Shown here: piece by piece, positions 9,308-20,524 of the stretch
How positions within the stretch are numbered: the stretch's first letter is position 1
How the letters are laid out: the number at the start of each line of letters is the position of its first letter
Assembly: GCA_037893245.1 (NCBI GenBank)
Contig: JBAIAA010000751.1
Location: 1,054,001 to 1,118,000 of the forward strand
Length of the DNA stretch: 64,000 nt
From: Crossaster papposus
Taxonomy: Eukaryota; Echinodermata; Asteroidea; Velatida; Solasteridae
Reading direction: 5' to 3'
Program-made: the position numbers and the translations under genes
Notes under the pieces: model-generated
What the model saw: only the letters and a program-made list of their open reading frames with translations
What the model was told of the DNA's origin: nothing
The model's database searches: none

Positions 9308-9466
9308 ATGCTTAATAATAGAACCACTCAGCCAGCAGGGGCCACGTTCATAAAACGTTAGTGTTAACGTTTTGTTTAGAATAGCACCAACATTTGTTTA
9401 GTTGAAACAATTTCCATGGAAAAAACGAGGTTACAAACCAAAATTTAAGTTGTTATTGTGTGGGAG
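9308..9466. repeat. Tandem-unit flank carrying a dispersed repeat half
   Basis: Matches 13620-13770 of the second unit. It contains AACATTTGTTTAGTTGAAAC and AAAAACGAGGTTACAAACCAAAAT, related to the dispersed element at 43490-43720. The foldback element 9467-10763 is inserted into it. Confidence 0.65.
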
Positions 9467-10763
9467 GTCAGACAAGTCGACCGTTGAGACAACTCGACTC
9501 GGGACAAGTCGACCGTTGAGACAACTCGCCCGTTGAGACAACTCGACCGTATATTCGATAAATGGAAAGACAAGTCGACCGTTGAGACAAGTCGACCGTT
9601 GAGACAAGTCGACTCCCATGTTTTGGGGATACATGTACTATGTAGTACCGGGGATTTTGACGGCGGCTGATCGCCGTTTGACTGATCGTCGTTTGGGAGT
9701 TTGCAGGAGTTCGGAGTTGCCGCTGCGCATGCAGCTTGGGATTCGGTACCGTTCACGCACACATAAGACCGACCATTGCGTTAATATTATTTCTTAATTT
9801 TTATATTTTTGACCCAAACTGTGAATTAACACTCATTATTTTTCTATTTACAGATGATCCGGTGGCTCGCCAATGAACCATTTGTGTTGCTTGAGACGAT
9901 TGTAGTGCCGTCCGCGATGAATCAAATTCAACGAAATTAAAAACCCTTAGGCTATCAGGTTACAAAGTTATGATCATTCTAAATAACGCCTTCAAGAATC
10001 GAAAAGGTGTAGAGATTATGTGCACATGTGTTTTAGATCAATCAAGCACCCAGTTAGCAGTCTGAAACAGTTTTCTAAAAACATGTACCTCGTATTTAGT
10101 TTATTTGGATAAGAATTTCATAAGAATTTAACATTTTATAAACATGTACTTTGAGACCTGGCGTTTCCTGAAAAAAAAAATTGAAAAACAATATTTAGGT
10201 AGACATTGTGGCACACAAACTACTTCTTTTATAATGGAAATTAATCAAAAAATATGTTTAATGCACAGGTTTTTCAAATGAAACGCTTGCAAATGTGAGT
10301 ATTGTCTCTCCTTAAGTATAGAAACGTGTACATGCATTTGTTTCACAACTGGTCGTTATTAATCGATCACCATTTTTTTGGCTTTCTAAAAATTATTATG
10401 TCGCCCTATATAAACCGAAGTATTCGGCACAGTACAAACAATGTAGTAGCTCCGTAGTTGACGACCAGTTGACAGGTGACAACTACTGCCTGCACGCTGA
10501 TTGGTCTTCGTAGTACAAAGCGGGCGTATTAAGGTTGCCGACTTCTGATCCTTGCGCTCTCGTCTGTGGAGAACAACTTTTTCCACAAACATTTCTATAA
10601 AGTCGAGTTGTCTCAACGGTCGACTTGTCTCGAGTCGAGTTGTCTCAACGGTCGACTTGTCTCGAGTCGAGTTGTCTCAACGGTCGAGTTGTCTCAACGG
10701 GCGAGTTGTCTCAACGGTCGACTTGTCCCGAGTCGAGTTGTCTCAACGGGCGAGTTGTCTGAC
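9467..10763. mobile_element. Foldback element with iterated 17-mer ends (GTCGACCGTTGAGACAA)
   Basis: The left end (9467-9625) and right end (10603-10763) are inverted arrays of a roughly 17-bp unit, GTCGACCGTTGAGACAA and variants. The outermost bases are GTCAGACA...TGTCTGAC. The second unit near 13775-13790 has no such insert. The 950-bp interior holds no recognised gene. Iterated TIRs are typical of foldback-type DNA elements. The target duplication could not be fixed. Confidence 0.75.
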
Positions 10764-11040
10764 ATTCATTCATTGTTTGTGACTGGTATTCTGCTGGTTT
10801 TTGTTTTGAATGAAAAGCACGTGGAGTTCTGACCGTTTAACCCTTTTATTTTATTACTAAGCAAGACTTTTTTTGTGCTAAGCAATTCTGTGCGAGTCAA
10901 GTGGTGCGACAAGTCGAAAAATAATTGTACCCCTTAAAAAATTAACCCTAATTAAGCCGCTGAATGTACTGTGTATGCAAATAACACAGAGTGACGACAC
11001 CTATTTTTTTAGAAAAACTCACTTTTTGCTATCTTTTTTA
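10764..11040. repeat. Tandem-unit flank upstream of finger array 1
   Basis: Matches about 13790-14085. It includes TTTGTGACTGGTATTCTRCTGG and a T-rich run ending CTTTGCACAATTTGAAG, which could be an intron end (polypyrimidine then AG) before the finger exon. No upstream exon of the finger gene is recognised. Confidence 0.5.
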
Positions 11041-11042
11041 CT

Positions 11043-12262
11043 TTGCACAATTTGAAGAGTCTGATGCAGACGAGACTGCTAGTTTGGAGGAGACAGCAAT
11101 TAAGACACGGCCAAATCAGTGCCGAAATGAGTCCTAGTTTTACATGTAAAATGCACATCAAGGAGAAAGGGCACTCATGCGACATCTGCAGCAAAACCTT
11201 TACGTTAAAATCTAACCTCAAGCGACATCAAATATCCCACACTATAATGAGAAACCGTGCACATGCGACCTATGTGGAAAATCATTCACGCACAATGGAG
11301 ACCTCAAGCAACACCAGATGACCCACACCAATGAGAAACCGTACACATGCGACATCTGTGGAAAATCATTCACGCACAATGGAAACCTCAAGCAACACCA
11401 GATGACCCACACCAATGAGAAACCGTACACATGCGACATCTGTGGAAAATCATTCACGCACAATGGAAACCTCAAGCAACACCAGATGACCCACACCAAT
11501 GAGAAACCATACACATGCGACATCTGTGAAAAATCATTCACGAACAATGGAGTCCTCAAGCGACATCAGATGACCCACACCAATGAGAAACCATACACAT
11601 GCGACATCTGTGGAAAATCATTTACGCACAATGGAGACCTCAAGCGACACCAGATGACCCACACCAATGAGAAACCATACACATGCGACATCTGTGGAAA
11701 ATCATTTACGCACAATGGAAACCTCAAGCGACACCAGATGACCCACACCAATGAGAAACCGTACACATGCGACATCTGTGGAAAATCATTCTATCAGAGT
11801 GGAACCCTCAAGCGACACCACATGACCCACACCAATGAGAAACCGTACAAATGCGACATCTGTGGAAAATCATTCATGCACAATGGAAACCTCAAGCAAC
11901 ACCAGATGACCCACACCATGATGAGAAGCCTTACACATGCGACATCTGTGGAAAATCGTTTAATCAGAGTGGAACCCTCAAGCAACACCAGATGACCCAT
12001 ACCAATGAGAAACCGTACGCATGCGACATTTGTGAAAAATCGTTTAATCAGAGTGGAACCCTCAAGCGACACCACGTGACCCACACCAATGAGAAACCGT
12101 ACAAATGCGACACCTGTGGAAAATCATTCATGCACAATGGAAACCTCAAGCGACACCATATTATGACCCACACCAATGAAACCGTACGCATGCGACATCT
12201 GTGGAAAATCGTTCAGAGTGGAACCCTCGGACACCAGATGACCCACTTGTTTAACAAGTTTG
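11043..12262 (+). pseudogene. C2H2 zinc-finger array 1 (about 13 fingers, three frameshifts)
   Basis: A poly-C2H2 finger exon. Each finger follows CDICGKSF-x5-LK(Q/R)H(Q/H)MTH with linker HTNEKPY; T-N replaces the classical T-G. Finger 1 is the odd HSCDICSKTFTLKSNLKRH. The frame breaks three times against the repeat consensus: a 2-bp gain near 11244, a 2-bp gain near 11920 and a 2-bp loss near 12178. The fingers are therefore spread over three frames (11043-11321, 11318-11995, 11851-12414). The predicted role of an intact copy is DNA binding. Fingers are almost identical to one another, with H/N/Q-R or Q/T/R at the base-contact positions. No KRAB or SCAN-type domain is visible. Pseudogene status assumes the assembly is right. 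Confidence 0.8.
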
Positions 12263-14040
12263 ACATTTACACCAACAACAACTGCGACAGCCTGATCTTT
12301 TGTTATGATGCATATATACGAGGGATTATGCAGTATGCCTCATTTTGTGTAAAGCAATGGCAGCATGAGTCATATCGTAAACAATACCGTTTAAGAATAA
12401 GTTTTGCTCACTGAGAGTCTGAGGTTGTAAGTTTTTTGATAAGCTTCTTTGATCTCGTTGGCGAATAATTTCGTTTTGAATATCTTTCATCTCTTGACGA
12501 CGAAATGCCCTTGTTTTAATATTAGGATACATGATGGTCGTCATGTTTTTAGTGAACAACACATTTTTATATAAATTTGTATTTTTAATGTTAAACGCTC
12601 GTCTTGATTATCGATTACTTTACCGTATAAACTATATCTTCGAGTGTGAACTCCAATTTGTTTATTACCGTATACATGTATACCTATCAACTATCAAGTG
12701 TTTTGGTTTTAATTTATTGTATTTAATGTAAATGGGGACTTAGGGGGTTGACTGCACGAAACGTTTAACCGCGTACTGTATAGTTATGTGATCTAAGAGA
12801 TCGGTTTGTTTTCCGTTTAGTGAGCAGATAATAATGTTAAAAGATGACGTTGAGTAAGTTTTCATGTTGAATGTTCCTTAATAAACTTCATCGTATGTAC
12901 GAGAGCCTCTCTTCTTGCATACCCAATAGTTTGGCGATTTGTTGATAACCATCTCTTTTGATCGTTATTTAAAAGCATTAAAAAGTATTAACAATTCTAA
13001 CCATCAAAACTCGCGAAAAACGTAGATAGAGGATATCTCCCAAGCTCGAAAACAATTTCTCCCTGAACTTTTGAAGAATCTTTTTTGAGCCTAGGAGATC
13101 TTCCTCTTTTCGCCACGCAATCACCCCTCTCATTTTTACGTTATGAAGACCGCGGACCCACGTTTAAAAGGACGTTGTTTAATTTGATTTGTTTATCGCC
13201 CACAGTGTTATCTGTTATTTGCATGTATGGGAGAAACCAGAGGAGCGAGAACAAACACAAACAAAATATCGCCAAGGGATACCCCAGATACCCCTTAATT
13301 TCCAAAAAGTAAAACAAACCCAGTACTAATTCACTCCTCCAGCGCAGCGTACCCGGTCCCCACCCCGAGATGTTTAATGGAATGGCCCTCCGACACCAAT
13401 ACCGGTAGAGGGCGCAGTTTTCGCGGGCATTTTATATCTCTCTGGCCTCCAAATAATAATTGTGAACACTCACAACTCTAGCTCACCCATATACAGCGCG
13501 TATTACATTTACGAGTGGTGCGCGCTGGGTATTCTGAATTTGTGCCTTGACTTCTTCAACAAGGTAAAAACGAGAGTGAAATGATTTTCTGTTGTTATTC
13601 ATATTCTCCTCCATTCCTCCATGCTTAATAATACAGAACCACTCAGCCAGCAGAGGCCACGTTCATAAAACGTTAGTGTTCAGTAATGTTTTGTTTAGAA
13701 TAGCACCAACATTTGTTTAGTTGAAACTATTTCCATGGAAAAAACGAGGTTACAAACCAAAATTTCAGTTGTTATTCATTGTTTGTGACTGGTATTCTAC
13801 TGGTTTTTGTTTTGAATGAAAAGCACGTGGAGTTTTGACCATTTAACCCTTTTATTACACAAGACTTTTTTGTGCTAAGCACTTCTGTGGGATGAGTCGA
13901 CGGTGCGACGAGTCAAGTGGGGCGACGAGTCGAAAAATAATAGTACCCCTTAAAAAATTAAGTACCTTAAACAATTTACCCTAATTACGCCGCTAAATGT
14001 ACTGTGTATCCAAATAATTACAGAGTGACGACACCTATTT
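12263..14040. repeat. Intergenic part of tandem unit 2
   Basis: Non-coding DNA between the two finger arrays. It is the clean version of 1-10990, since every large insertion of unit 1 is absent here. Diagnostic empty sites are 12388-12395 (8-bp element), about 13090-13230 (LINE region), about 13327 (164-bp MITE), about 13615 (foldback 1) and about 13780 (foldback 2). Short ORFs here are not conserved and are not called. Confidence 0.75.
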
Positions 14041-14062
14041 TTTTAGTAGAAAAACTCACTTT

Positions 14063-14990
14063 TTGCTCTTTTTTTTTTCTTTGCACAATTTGAAGAGTCT
14101 GATGCAGACGAGACTTCTAGTTTGGAGGAGACAGCAATTAAGACACGGCCAAATCAGTGCCAAAATGAGTCCTAGTTTTACATGTAAAATGCACATCAAG
14201 GAGAAAGGGCACTCATGCGACATCTGCAGCAAAACCTTTACGTTGAAATATAACCTCAAGCGACATCAAATATCCCACACTAATGAGAAACCGTGCACAT
14301 GTGACCTATGTGGAAAATCATTCACGCACAATGGAAACCTCAAGCAACACCAGATGACCCACACCAATGAGAAACCGTACACATGCGACATCTGTGGAAA
14401 ATCATTCACGCACAATGGAAACCTCAAGCAACACCAGATGACCCACACCAATGAGAATCCGTGCACATGCGACATCTGTGGAAAATCATTCACGCACAAT
14501 GGAAACCTCAAGCAACACCAGATGACCCACACCAATGAGAAACCGTACACATGCGACATCTGTGGAAAATCGTTCAGGCAGAGTGGAACCCTCAAGCGAC
14601 ACCAGATGACCCACACCAATAAGAAACCGTACGCATGCGACATCTGTGGACAATCATTTGCACGTAATGGAAACTTCAAGCGACACCATATTATGACCCA
14701 CACCAATGAGAAACCATAAGCATGCGACATCTGTGGAAAATCATTCAATCAGAGTGGAAACCTCAAGCAACACCAGATGACTCACACCAATGAGTTACCG
14801 TATGCATGTGACATCTGTGGAAAATCATTCGCGTGTGGTGGAAACTTCAAGAAACACCGGATAACCCACACAATGAGAAACCCTACACATGCGACACCTG
14901 TGGAAAATCGTTCAAAGTGGACACCTCAAGCGACACCAGATGACCCACACCAATGAGAAACCGCACACAAGCGACATTTTTGTGACATTC
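14063..14990 (+). pseudogene. C2H2 zinc-finger array 2 (stop codon after finger 6)
   Basis: A sister of array 1. An open frame 14063-14719 carries an N-terminal stretch, the same odd first finger (HSCDICSKTFTLKYNLKRH) and about five regular fingers with HTNEKPY linkers. It stops at TAA 14717-14719, where the repeat consensus has TAC. Further fingers continue in the same frame after the stop (CGKSFNQSGNLKQHQ, CGKSFACGGNFKKHR). A frameshift follows near 14873. The array is either a truncated six-finger protein or a pseudogene. The first 30 codons are probably not the native N-terminus: the +1 alternative frame reads acidic (SDADET-SLEETAIKTRPNQ) in both copies and hits a stop before finger 1. 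Confidence 0.75.
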
Positions 14991-14999
14991 TTCACTCGC

Positions 15000-16843
15000 A
15001 GTAACTACCATTAAAACCACATGATGAACCACACCAAGACGAATAAATAGATAAAGAGAACATTTAGTGATCAAACCTAACGAATCGAGTCCAAAATTGC
15101 CAAAGCTAGTTTTGAGCAATTTTTTTAAAGAATCATTCTAACTGTATTGAAGTCGATGTGAATTTCTCCTCAACAACAAATAACCAAATATCCGAAAACA
15201 TCAATACTGTAGTTTGAAACTTACTACATGTAGATTTGAAAAAGAAAGGACAATTTTGCTTGGTTTGGTTTAGTTGGTTTGGTTATTAATTTAAAGACTT
15301 TACCCAACTTGAACAGTGCCCATCTGTTGTGCCTGCTGTTGTACCTCAATAGGGTACGAGAAACCACAGGCGTGTGACAATAGAGCCCACACTGTGACTG
15401 AAGAAAATAAATTTTACACTTCAACTTCTGCGAAAGTTTTGGAAGATGCCTCAATGACCTCCTAGTAAGTGTCATGTAAATAAGGTGGTTTTATCCGTAT
15501 TCTGGTCTGCTGAGAATATCTCACTAGTAATATTTTTCGGCTTGATGTTTGTTCTTAACAGAACCCACTTGGCCTACTAGGAAATCATGTACTGGTTCAC
15601 ATGCACAAGTAATTGTATTATTTAATCGCGCAAGTTTACATCATAATCTGTTTATTTCTCTAATTATTGATTTCATGTGTTAGGACTAGATCACCGTACA
15701 GTGTACTTATGATGCTTTTAGTTTTATTTCTCTCCTCATGTGCCGTTTGATTATCAATGCAAATCTTCCTTAGTCTTTTCGACCACCGTTCCACAGCTGA
15801 ATATGTCAGACAACATCGACCGAACCCAAAGTGTCGAGGGTTATTTAATACCCCATGCAACCAATGACTCCAACCCCCCGCCACACTTGTTAGCTAGGAC
15901 ATCGCTTAACATTGACTACATTGTACCCATATATCACTAATAGGCTTACCTGGTATGTTCGAAACTAAACTTTCATTTGAACACTGGAAAAATGTCTGAA
16001 CTATATGTCTTTAAGAGCGTTTTTAATGAAAATTCATATATTATGTTGCCATGATAAAACTAAGGCGGTGTAAATCTTTTGCACAAAGGTCAAGATTAAA
16101 CTTCCGGGCAACACATAGCTGTCGGCTATAGGACTTAAATACTGCACTTGAAATTTCAAATTAGGTCCACAGCAAGCTTGTTTTTCTTTACTAGTCCTAA
16201 ACGTCCAACGTCACCAAGAACAAAACAGCAGACGAGAAAGTTACTTTATATGCTTGCTGAACTGTATAGAACTTTATTGCACTTCGCGTCATTTTAATTG
16301 TTGTTCAAATGCTTACTTGATGTAATGATTTCTAACTCAGTGAAATTATTCTTTCTGGCATGCTGTTATTTTGAAGAATTACACACAAAAAGTCTACAAA
16401 TCAGAGACGCAAGATTTCAAATGTTCTACTATTATCTTGGCCAAAACTGGCTAAAACTCATAACTTTTGACTGAAACAAATATTAGCCCGGTTCCTTCAA
16501 GTGCAGGCTTTTCAAAATAAATTGTGCTTTTTATGGTATTTTTCACTCCCAAATACGTTACATGATTGTTCAAACAGATACACCTACAACCTTTCTTGTC
16601 AAACTAATATCTTAAATGTTTTGTTACTTTCAAACGTCACAAAATGTAAGTTGCCCTATTATGTATAATTTAACAATATTTTCCAAAATAAATGCCTGTG
16701 CTTCGTGCAGTTAAGATAAATAGTCCTAGCTATCTAAGTACACGGGTCACGTGTCGATCAGTCGCTTTCATGTGACCCGACGTGGTAAGCTATGCGACGT
16801 CACAGCTTATTAGCGCTGTAGATGAAATAAATGAAAACAAAAA
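15000..16843. other. No gene recognised
   Basis: AT-rich sequence after the end of the tandem duplication. Only short, unconserved ORFs occur. I see no exon with a domain signature, no TIR pair and no RNA gene. The tandem zinc-finger repeat is not resumed here. Confidence 0.5.
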
Positions 16844-17530
16844 TTGGTTAGTTTAAAACAGACCAGTTCAGACATTTTTTTCCAGAATTATATGTACATG
16901 TACACAGAAATAAAGTATGCACAAATATTATTTGGTACATTTCTTGTGGACCAGCATAAGTCAGCGTGTCGGGTATTAAAATTTAAATCAATTGAACTAA
17001 TACCTGGATATGATACTGTCAAATTTAACGAAATGTCGAAGAAAAGGTATATACCGTTGCCTGGCAAGCATGTTGGTCGCCAAGAAGGCCTAGGCAAGTC
17101 TGGTGGTCGTCCAGAAGGCTTAGACAAGCCTGGGGGTCGTCCAGAAGGCTTGGGAAAATCAGTGGGTCGCTCAAAAGGCCCATGCATGTCTGGTGGTCCC
17201 CCAGAAGGCCTAGGCAAGCCTGGTGGTCGTCCAGAAGGCTTAGGCAAGCCTGGAGGTCGTCCAGAAGGCTTATGCAAGCATGTGGGTCGCTCAGAAGGCT
17301 TATGCATGTCTGGTGGTCCCCCAGAAGGCCTAGGCAAGCCTGGTGATCGCCCCGAAGGCTTAGGCAAGCCTGTGGGTCGCTCAGAAGGCTTATGCATGTA
17401 TGGTGGTCCCCCAGAAGGTCTAGGCAAGCCTGATGGTCGCCCAGATGGCTTAGGCAAGCCTGGAGGTCGTCCAGAAGGCTTAGGCAAGCCTGTGGGTCGC
17501 TCATCAGAAGGCCTATGCAAGCCTGTGTAA
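16844..17530 (+). CDS. Hypothetical ORF made of a 10-residue repeat (doubtful)
   Basis: A 228-codon open frame. Its last about 155 codons are tandem decapeptides of the type GKPGGRPEGL, encoded by the 30-bp minisatellite. A plausible shorter start is the ATG at 17033 (MSKKRYIPLP). No signal peptide or known domain is seen. Because the repeat unit is a multiple of three, any frame without a stop in one unit stays open throughout. Two long minus-strand frames are open too, so the open frame is weak evidence of coding. It may be only a minisatellite. Confidence 0.2.
   Translation: MVSLKQTSSDIFFQNYMYMYTEIKYAQILFGTFLVDQHKSACRVLKFKSIELIPGYDTVKFNEMSKKRYIPLPGKHVGRQEGLGKSGGRPEGLDKPGGRPEGLGKSVGRSKGPCMSGGPPEGLGKPGGRPEGLGKPGGRPEGLCKHVGRSEGLCMSGGPPEGLGKPGDRPEGLGKPVGRSEGLCMYGGPPEGLGKPDGRPDGLGKPGGRPEGLGKPVGRSSEGLCKPV
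17063..17527. repeat. 30-bp minisatellite, about 15 copies
   Basis: Imperfect tandem copies of a 30-bp unit of the form AAGCCTGGTGGTCGTCCAGA + AGGCTTAGGC. The array sits alone in otherwise AT-rich DNA and is bounded by non-repetitive sequence. Variants alternate (GGTGGTCCC, GTGGGTCGC), which hints at a higher-order pattern of two to three units. Confidence 0.9.
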
Positions 17531-17866
17531 ATATAAATATAAATATACAAATGTAGTGAATTGGCTTACATTACACAGAATTGAAATTGATAAAGACAAT
17601 AAAATTGGTGACAGTTTCCAAAAATTGTTGCGATAAATTGACCGTTGTACAGTAATGCATGACTGAAATTAATTGAAACTTAAAGGGATTTATAATTAGG
17701 CCAATGATAGGGAGTATCTGCATACTCAAACAATAAAAAAATTCACCGTATTTTGTTTTAGTTAATTCAGAAATAGTTACACTTGTTTTGAATGAATATG
17801 TACATGTATGTGAACTAGAATGGATAAAGCCTTATGAACAAACTATACGACCAAATATGTTACAAA

Positions 17867-17870
17867 CTAA
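17867..17870. repeat. Target-site duplication CTAA (left)
   Basis: CTAA directly precedes the left LTR and recurs at 26480-26483 directly after the right LTR. This is the 4-bp duplication expected for a Ty3/Gypsy integration. Confidence 0.75.
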
Positions 17871-19320
17871 TGTGACATGCCATTTCATACGTCCTCTTGC
17901 CTAGCGCCCTCGCTTGATTTTATTATGTATTCCCCTAGAGCCCCTACAGCCAAGCCAACATTCCTCAGGACCCCCCACTTGTCCAATAGTTCTCATTCCC
18001 TCATTCCCACCATAGAGCTTGAACAGTTAACAGCTCTGTGGACCGCTCAGCTATTTTCTATAATTTACCCGAGATCAGAGTTTTATGTTTTCCTCTCATT
18101 GAAGATTGCAAGAAGCTAGGCTAGGGTAAGTGTCTACTTTATTTTGTGTTCTTTTAGAATTCCAGAAAGTGATATTTAATGGTTTAATTATTATCAATTT
18201 ATCTCACTTACTGATGCTTTCTTCAGAAGTTAGATCTTGTTTTAATCACACGTCATGTACTACTAGTTCCCTTAGAAATGTATAGATTTCCTTTTCCTAT
18301 TATTTACTAGTATTTGTTATTTTCTGATTGATAGTTTTGCGGAGAAATTAGTATCTTAAGTTTCTTTATATTTACTTGACTTAGTTTAGTCATATAGAGC
18401 AAGTGGCCAAACTTTCCCATGCTTTGCAGTGGATTGCCACCTGTTAAACATCACCACTGTGGAATGTTGATTGCCCCTCTGGCCAGAGTAGAAATGCCCT
18501 AAGGCCTTATGCTGAGTATAATGCTAGTGGTTAGGAAGTGAACATATCGATAGTCCCTATTGCTACACAGCATTGTTTTATCGATATAGTGTCTCCAGTA
18601 CTGTGGTTTATGCTGAGCCTGTTCAAGTGATTGATATGTGATCACTGCAACATTGCCCTGCACTAGATGGACCACTGTTTATAGACTGCCCTTGATAAGA
18701 GAGTGACCAACTGTGGGTTCTCTTTGAGAGTAGAGCTAATTATGTATTCGCTCTGTTCTGGGACAAGTGCTAGCATAGTGCTAGCAAGCTTTGTTTTTCT
18801 TTATTCCAGTAACAGACTGTTTAGCCTTGGATAGACTCTTTAGTTTTATAGTTTACTTTTCCAATATTTACTCCTCTTTATTTCTTAGGTTTGATACAAA
18901 ACATTTAGAGCTTATTCTTTTAGTTTGTCTTGATTAAGATTGTACTCGATTACTTATATTTTCTTTGATTCAGTACAACATTATTTTATGCAGTTTAGCT
19001 GAGGTTGTGTTGAATACTTCTAAGAGTTTTAAGTCTAAAGCAATCACTTGCCTTGTACATTCTTTGAACCAACATAACTTAACTTTCTGTTGACAGTTAA
19101 CAGCATATTCTTTCTAGTTTATATTAGAGTTTAACTTTCTTTGTTTTATTATGCAGTTCCTAATTTGTGAATTCTTTGTTCTTTCTCACGAAACAATGTA
19201 TTTACAAAGAATTGTGTTTATTATCTTTTCTAGGGGTTTTTCCTAGTATGCAGACACCATATTAAAGAACACACCAGTCAGAGTATGCTTGTCTCGAGTG
19301 CACAATTTCTGATGGTCACA
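17871..19320 (+). repeat. 5' LTR
   Basis: 1,450 bp, starting TGTGAC and ending GTCACA, a 6-bp perfect inverted terminus with TG...CA ends. It would contain the element's promoter and polyadenylation signals. An 80-codon ORF at 17877-18119 lies wholly in the LTR and is not regarded as a gene. The sequence after about 18130 is T-rich. Confidence 0.95.
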
Positions 19321-19321
19321 T

Positions 19322-19342
19322 TTGGCGTCGTAGACAGGATGG
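19322..19342 (+). other. Candidate primer-binding site
   Basis: TTGGCGTCGTAGACAGGAT begins two bases after the 5' LTR. TGG is the complement of a tRNA CCA end, and the following bases would pair with a tRNA acceptor stem and T-arm. I could not name the tRNA with certainty. Confidence 0.6.
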
Positions 19343-19412
19343 TGTGTTGACAACTGCACTGGCCCCCTAGCCTAGGAAGAGGTTTTTCGTCTAGTCCTAC
19401 CACAGACCTACA

Positions 19413-20510
19413 ATGGAGGGGATCGACGCTCTGGAGGAGTTGAAAGCAGAGCTTGAGGCCGTAAAGAAGGCGCTCCAAAAGCAACAAGAAGAGAAATCCA
19501 ACGTTGCAAGTAGCAGCTCCTCTAGTTCAAATGCAGCTCCAGCGCAACAAAAGCAGATTTATGTTGCATCAGGACGAAGGCTGGAACGCTTTAGAGGAAT
19601 TCCAGAGAAATCCAGTGACCCTACCATCGAGGAGTGGGTGAGCGACGTGATGTGTCAGTTGGCAGCAAGACAGCTGACAGAGGACGAGAGTGGAGCTTTC
19701 ATTCTCGACCATCTTGCTGGAAAGGCACGCCAGGAGATTCTTGGAAGGTGTGATGCAGTCACCCATTCTGAGGAAATTTTCCAAATCCTGCTTAAGGTTT
19801 TCGGCGATGGTGCTACCCTTCCCCAACTTCAGCAGCGGTTTTTCTCATACAAACAGGCATCCAACGAGGACCTCCTGACATGCTCCCTGGAGCTAGTCAA
19901 GCTTTTCACCAGAATGTCAAAGCTTGACCCTTCAATCGAAGCAACGAAGGGAGAGACCCTGAAGGGACGGCTGGCAGAGGCAGTTCGTGATGAAGGTCTA
20001 CAGCGAGAGCTGCGTCGGCTTAATATTGAGGCACCTACGCTGTCGTTCTTTGATGTCAGGGATCGCGCCATTGAGTGGCTGGGTTGCAGACAAGGCAACC
20101 GCCACAAGGAAGCGACGGTGCACGAGGTCAAGGCAGCGGACGACGCTGGAGGTCTGCAGTCCCTTCTCAGGAAGCAGAGTGAGCAACTGCAGAAACAGCA
20201 ACAGCAGATAGATGCCCTCACTAAGGCATTCAGTGAGAGCTCGAAGAGCTGGAGAAACCAAGGCCCCCGGAGGTGCTTCAACTGCCATTCAACAGGGCAC
20301 CTTAGGCGCCAATGCCCCCATCCACCACAGTCCCCGGTGGGTGGCTCTTCTTCAGCCAGGCAACAGTTTGTTCCTGAGCAGTATGCTAATCAGCAGAGCA
20401 TGTACAACCCCCGTGCACAGCAATTTGTCCCCGAGCAGTCCGTCAATCATCAACTTGGACCCCAGCAGCCAAACCCCCAGATGCCAAACCCAAGACAGTC
20501 ATTAAACTAG
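19413..20510 (+). CDS. gag: Gag (nucleocapsid/capsid) of the Gypsy element
   Basis: 365 residues. It begins with a coiled-coil-like, charged N-terminus (LEELKAELEAVKKAL) and a serine run. A capsid-like helical domain follows (about residues 50-230). Next is a Q-rich helix, then a CCHC zinc knuckle CFNCHSTGHLRRQC at residues about 288-301. The tail is Q/P/N-rich. Gag packages the element RNA in virus-like particles. The capsid start (LERFRGIPEKSSDPTIEEWV) resembles, from memory, the retrotransposon-derived PNMA/Arc-type capsid proteins. The ORF stops at TAG 20508-20510, just before pol. Pol is in the -1 frame relative to gag. Confidence 0.9.
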   Translation: MEGIDALEELKAELEAVKKALQKQQEEKSNVASSSSSSSNAAPAQQKQIYVASGRRLERFRGIPEKSSDPTIEEWVSDVMCQLAARQLTEDESGAFILDHLAGKARQEILGRCDAVTHSEEIFQILLKVFGDGATLPQLQQRFFSYKQASNEDLLTCSLELVKLFTRMSKLDPSIEATKGETLKGRLAEAVRDEGLQRELRRLNIEAPTLSFFDVRDRAIEWLGCRQGNRHKEATVHEVKAADDAGGLQSLLRKQSEQLQKQQQQIDALTKAFSESSKSWRNQGPRRCFNCHSTGHLRRQCPHPPQSPVGGSSSARQQFVPEQYANQQSMYNPRAQQFVPEQSVNHQLGPQQPNPQMPNPRQSLN

Positions 20511-20524
20511 CAAGGCCTGCCATT

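Noticed and set aside
9470..10763. Possible CRISPR-like array of regular short repeats
   Set aside because: The repeats are in two inverted blocks at the ends of a transposon, with no unique spacers, and the DNA is eukaryotic.
11242..11775. Repetitive minus-strand ORFs (MSHVYGFSLVWVIWC repeats) opposite the finger arrays
   Set aside because: They are antisense shadows of the zinc-finger repeats; the plus strand encodes clear C2H2 fingers.
17877..18119. 80-codon ORF repeated at 25036-25278
   Set aside because: Both lie inside the identical LTRs of the Gypsy element; no domain, and present only because the LTR is duplicated.
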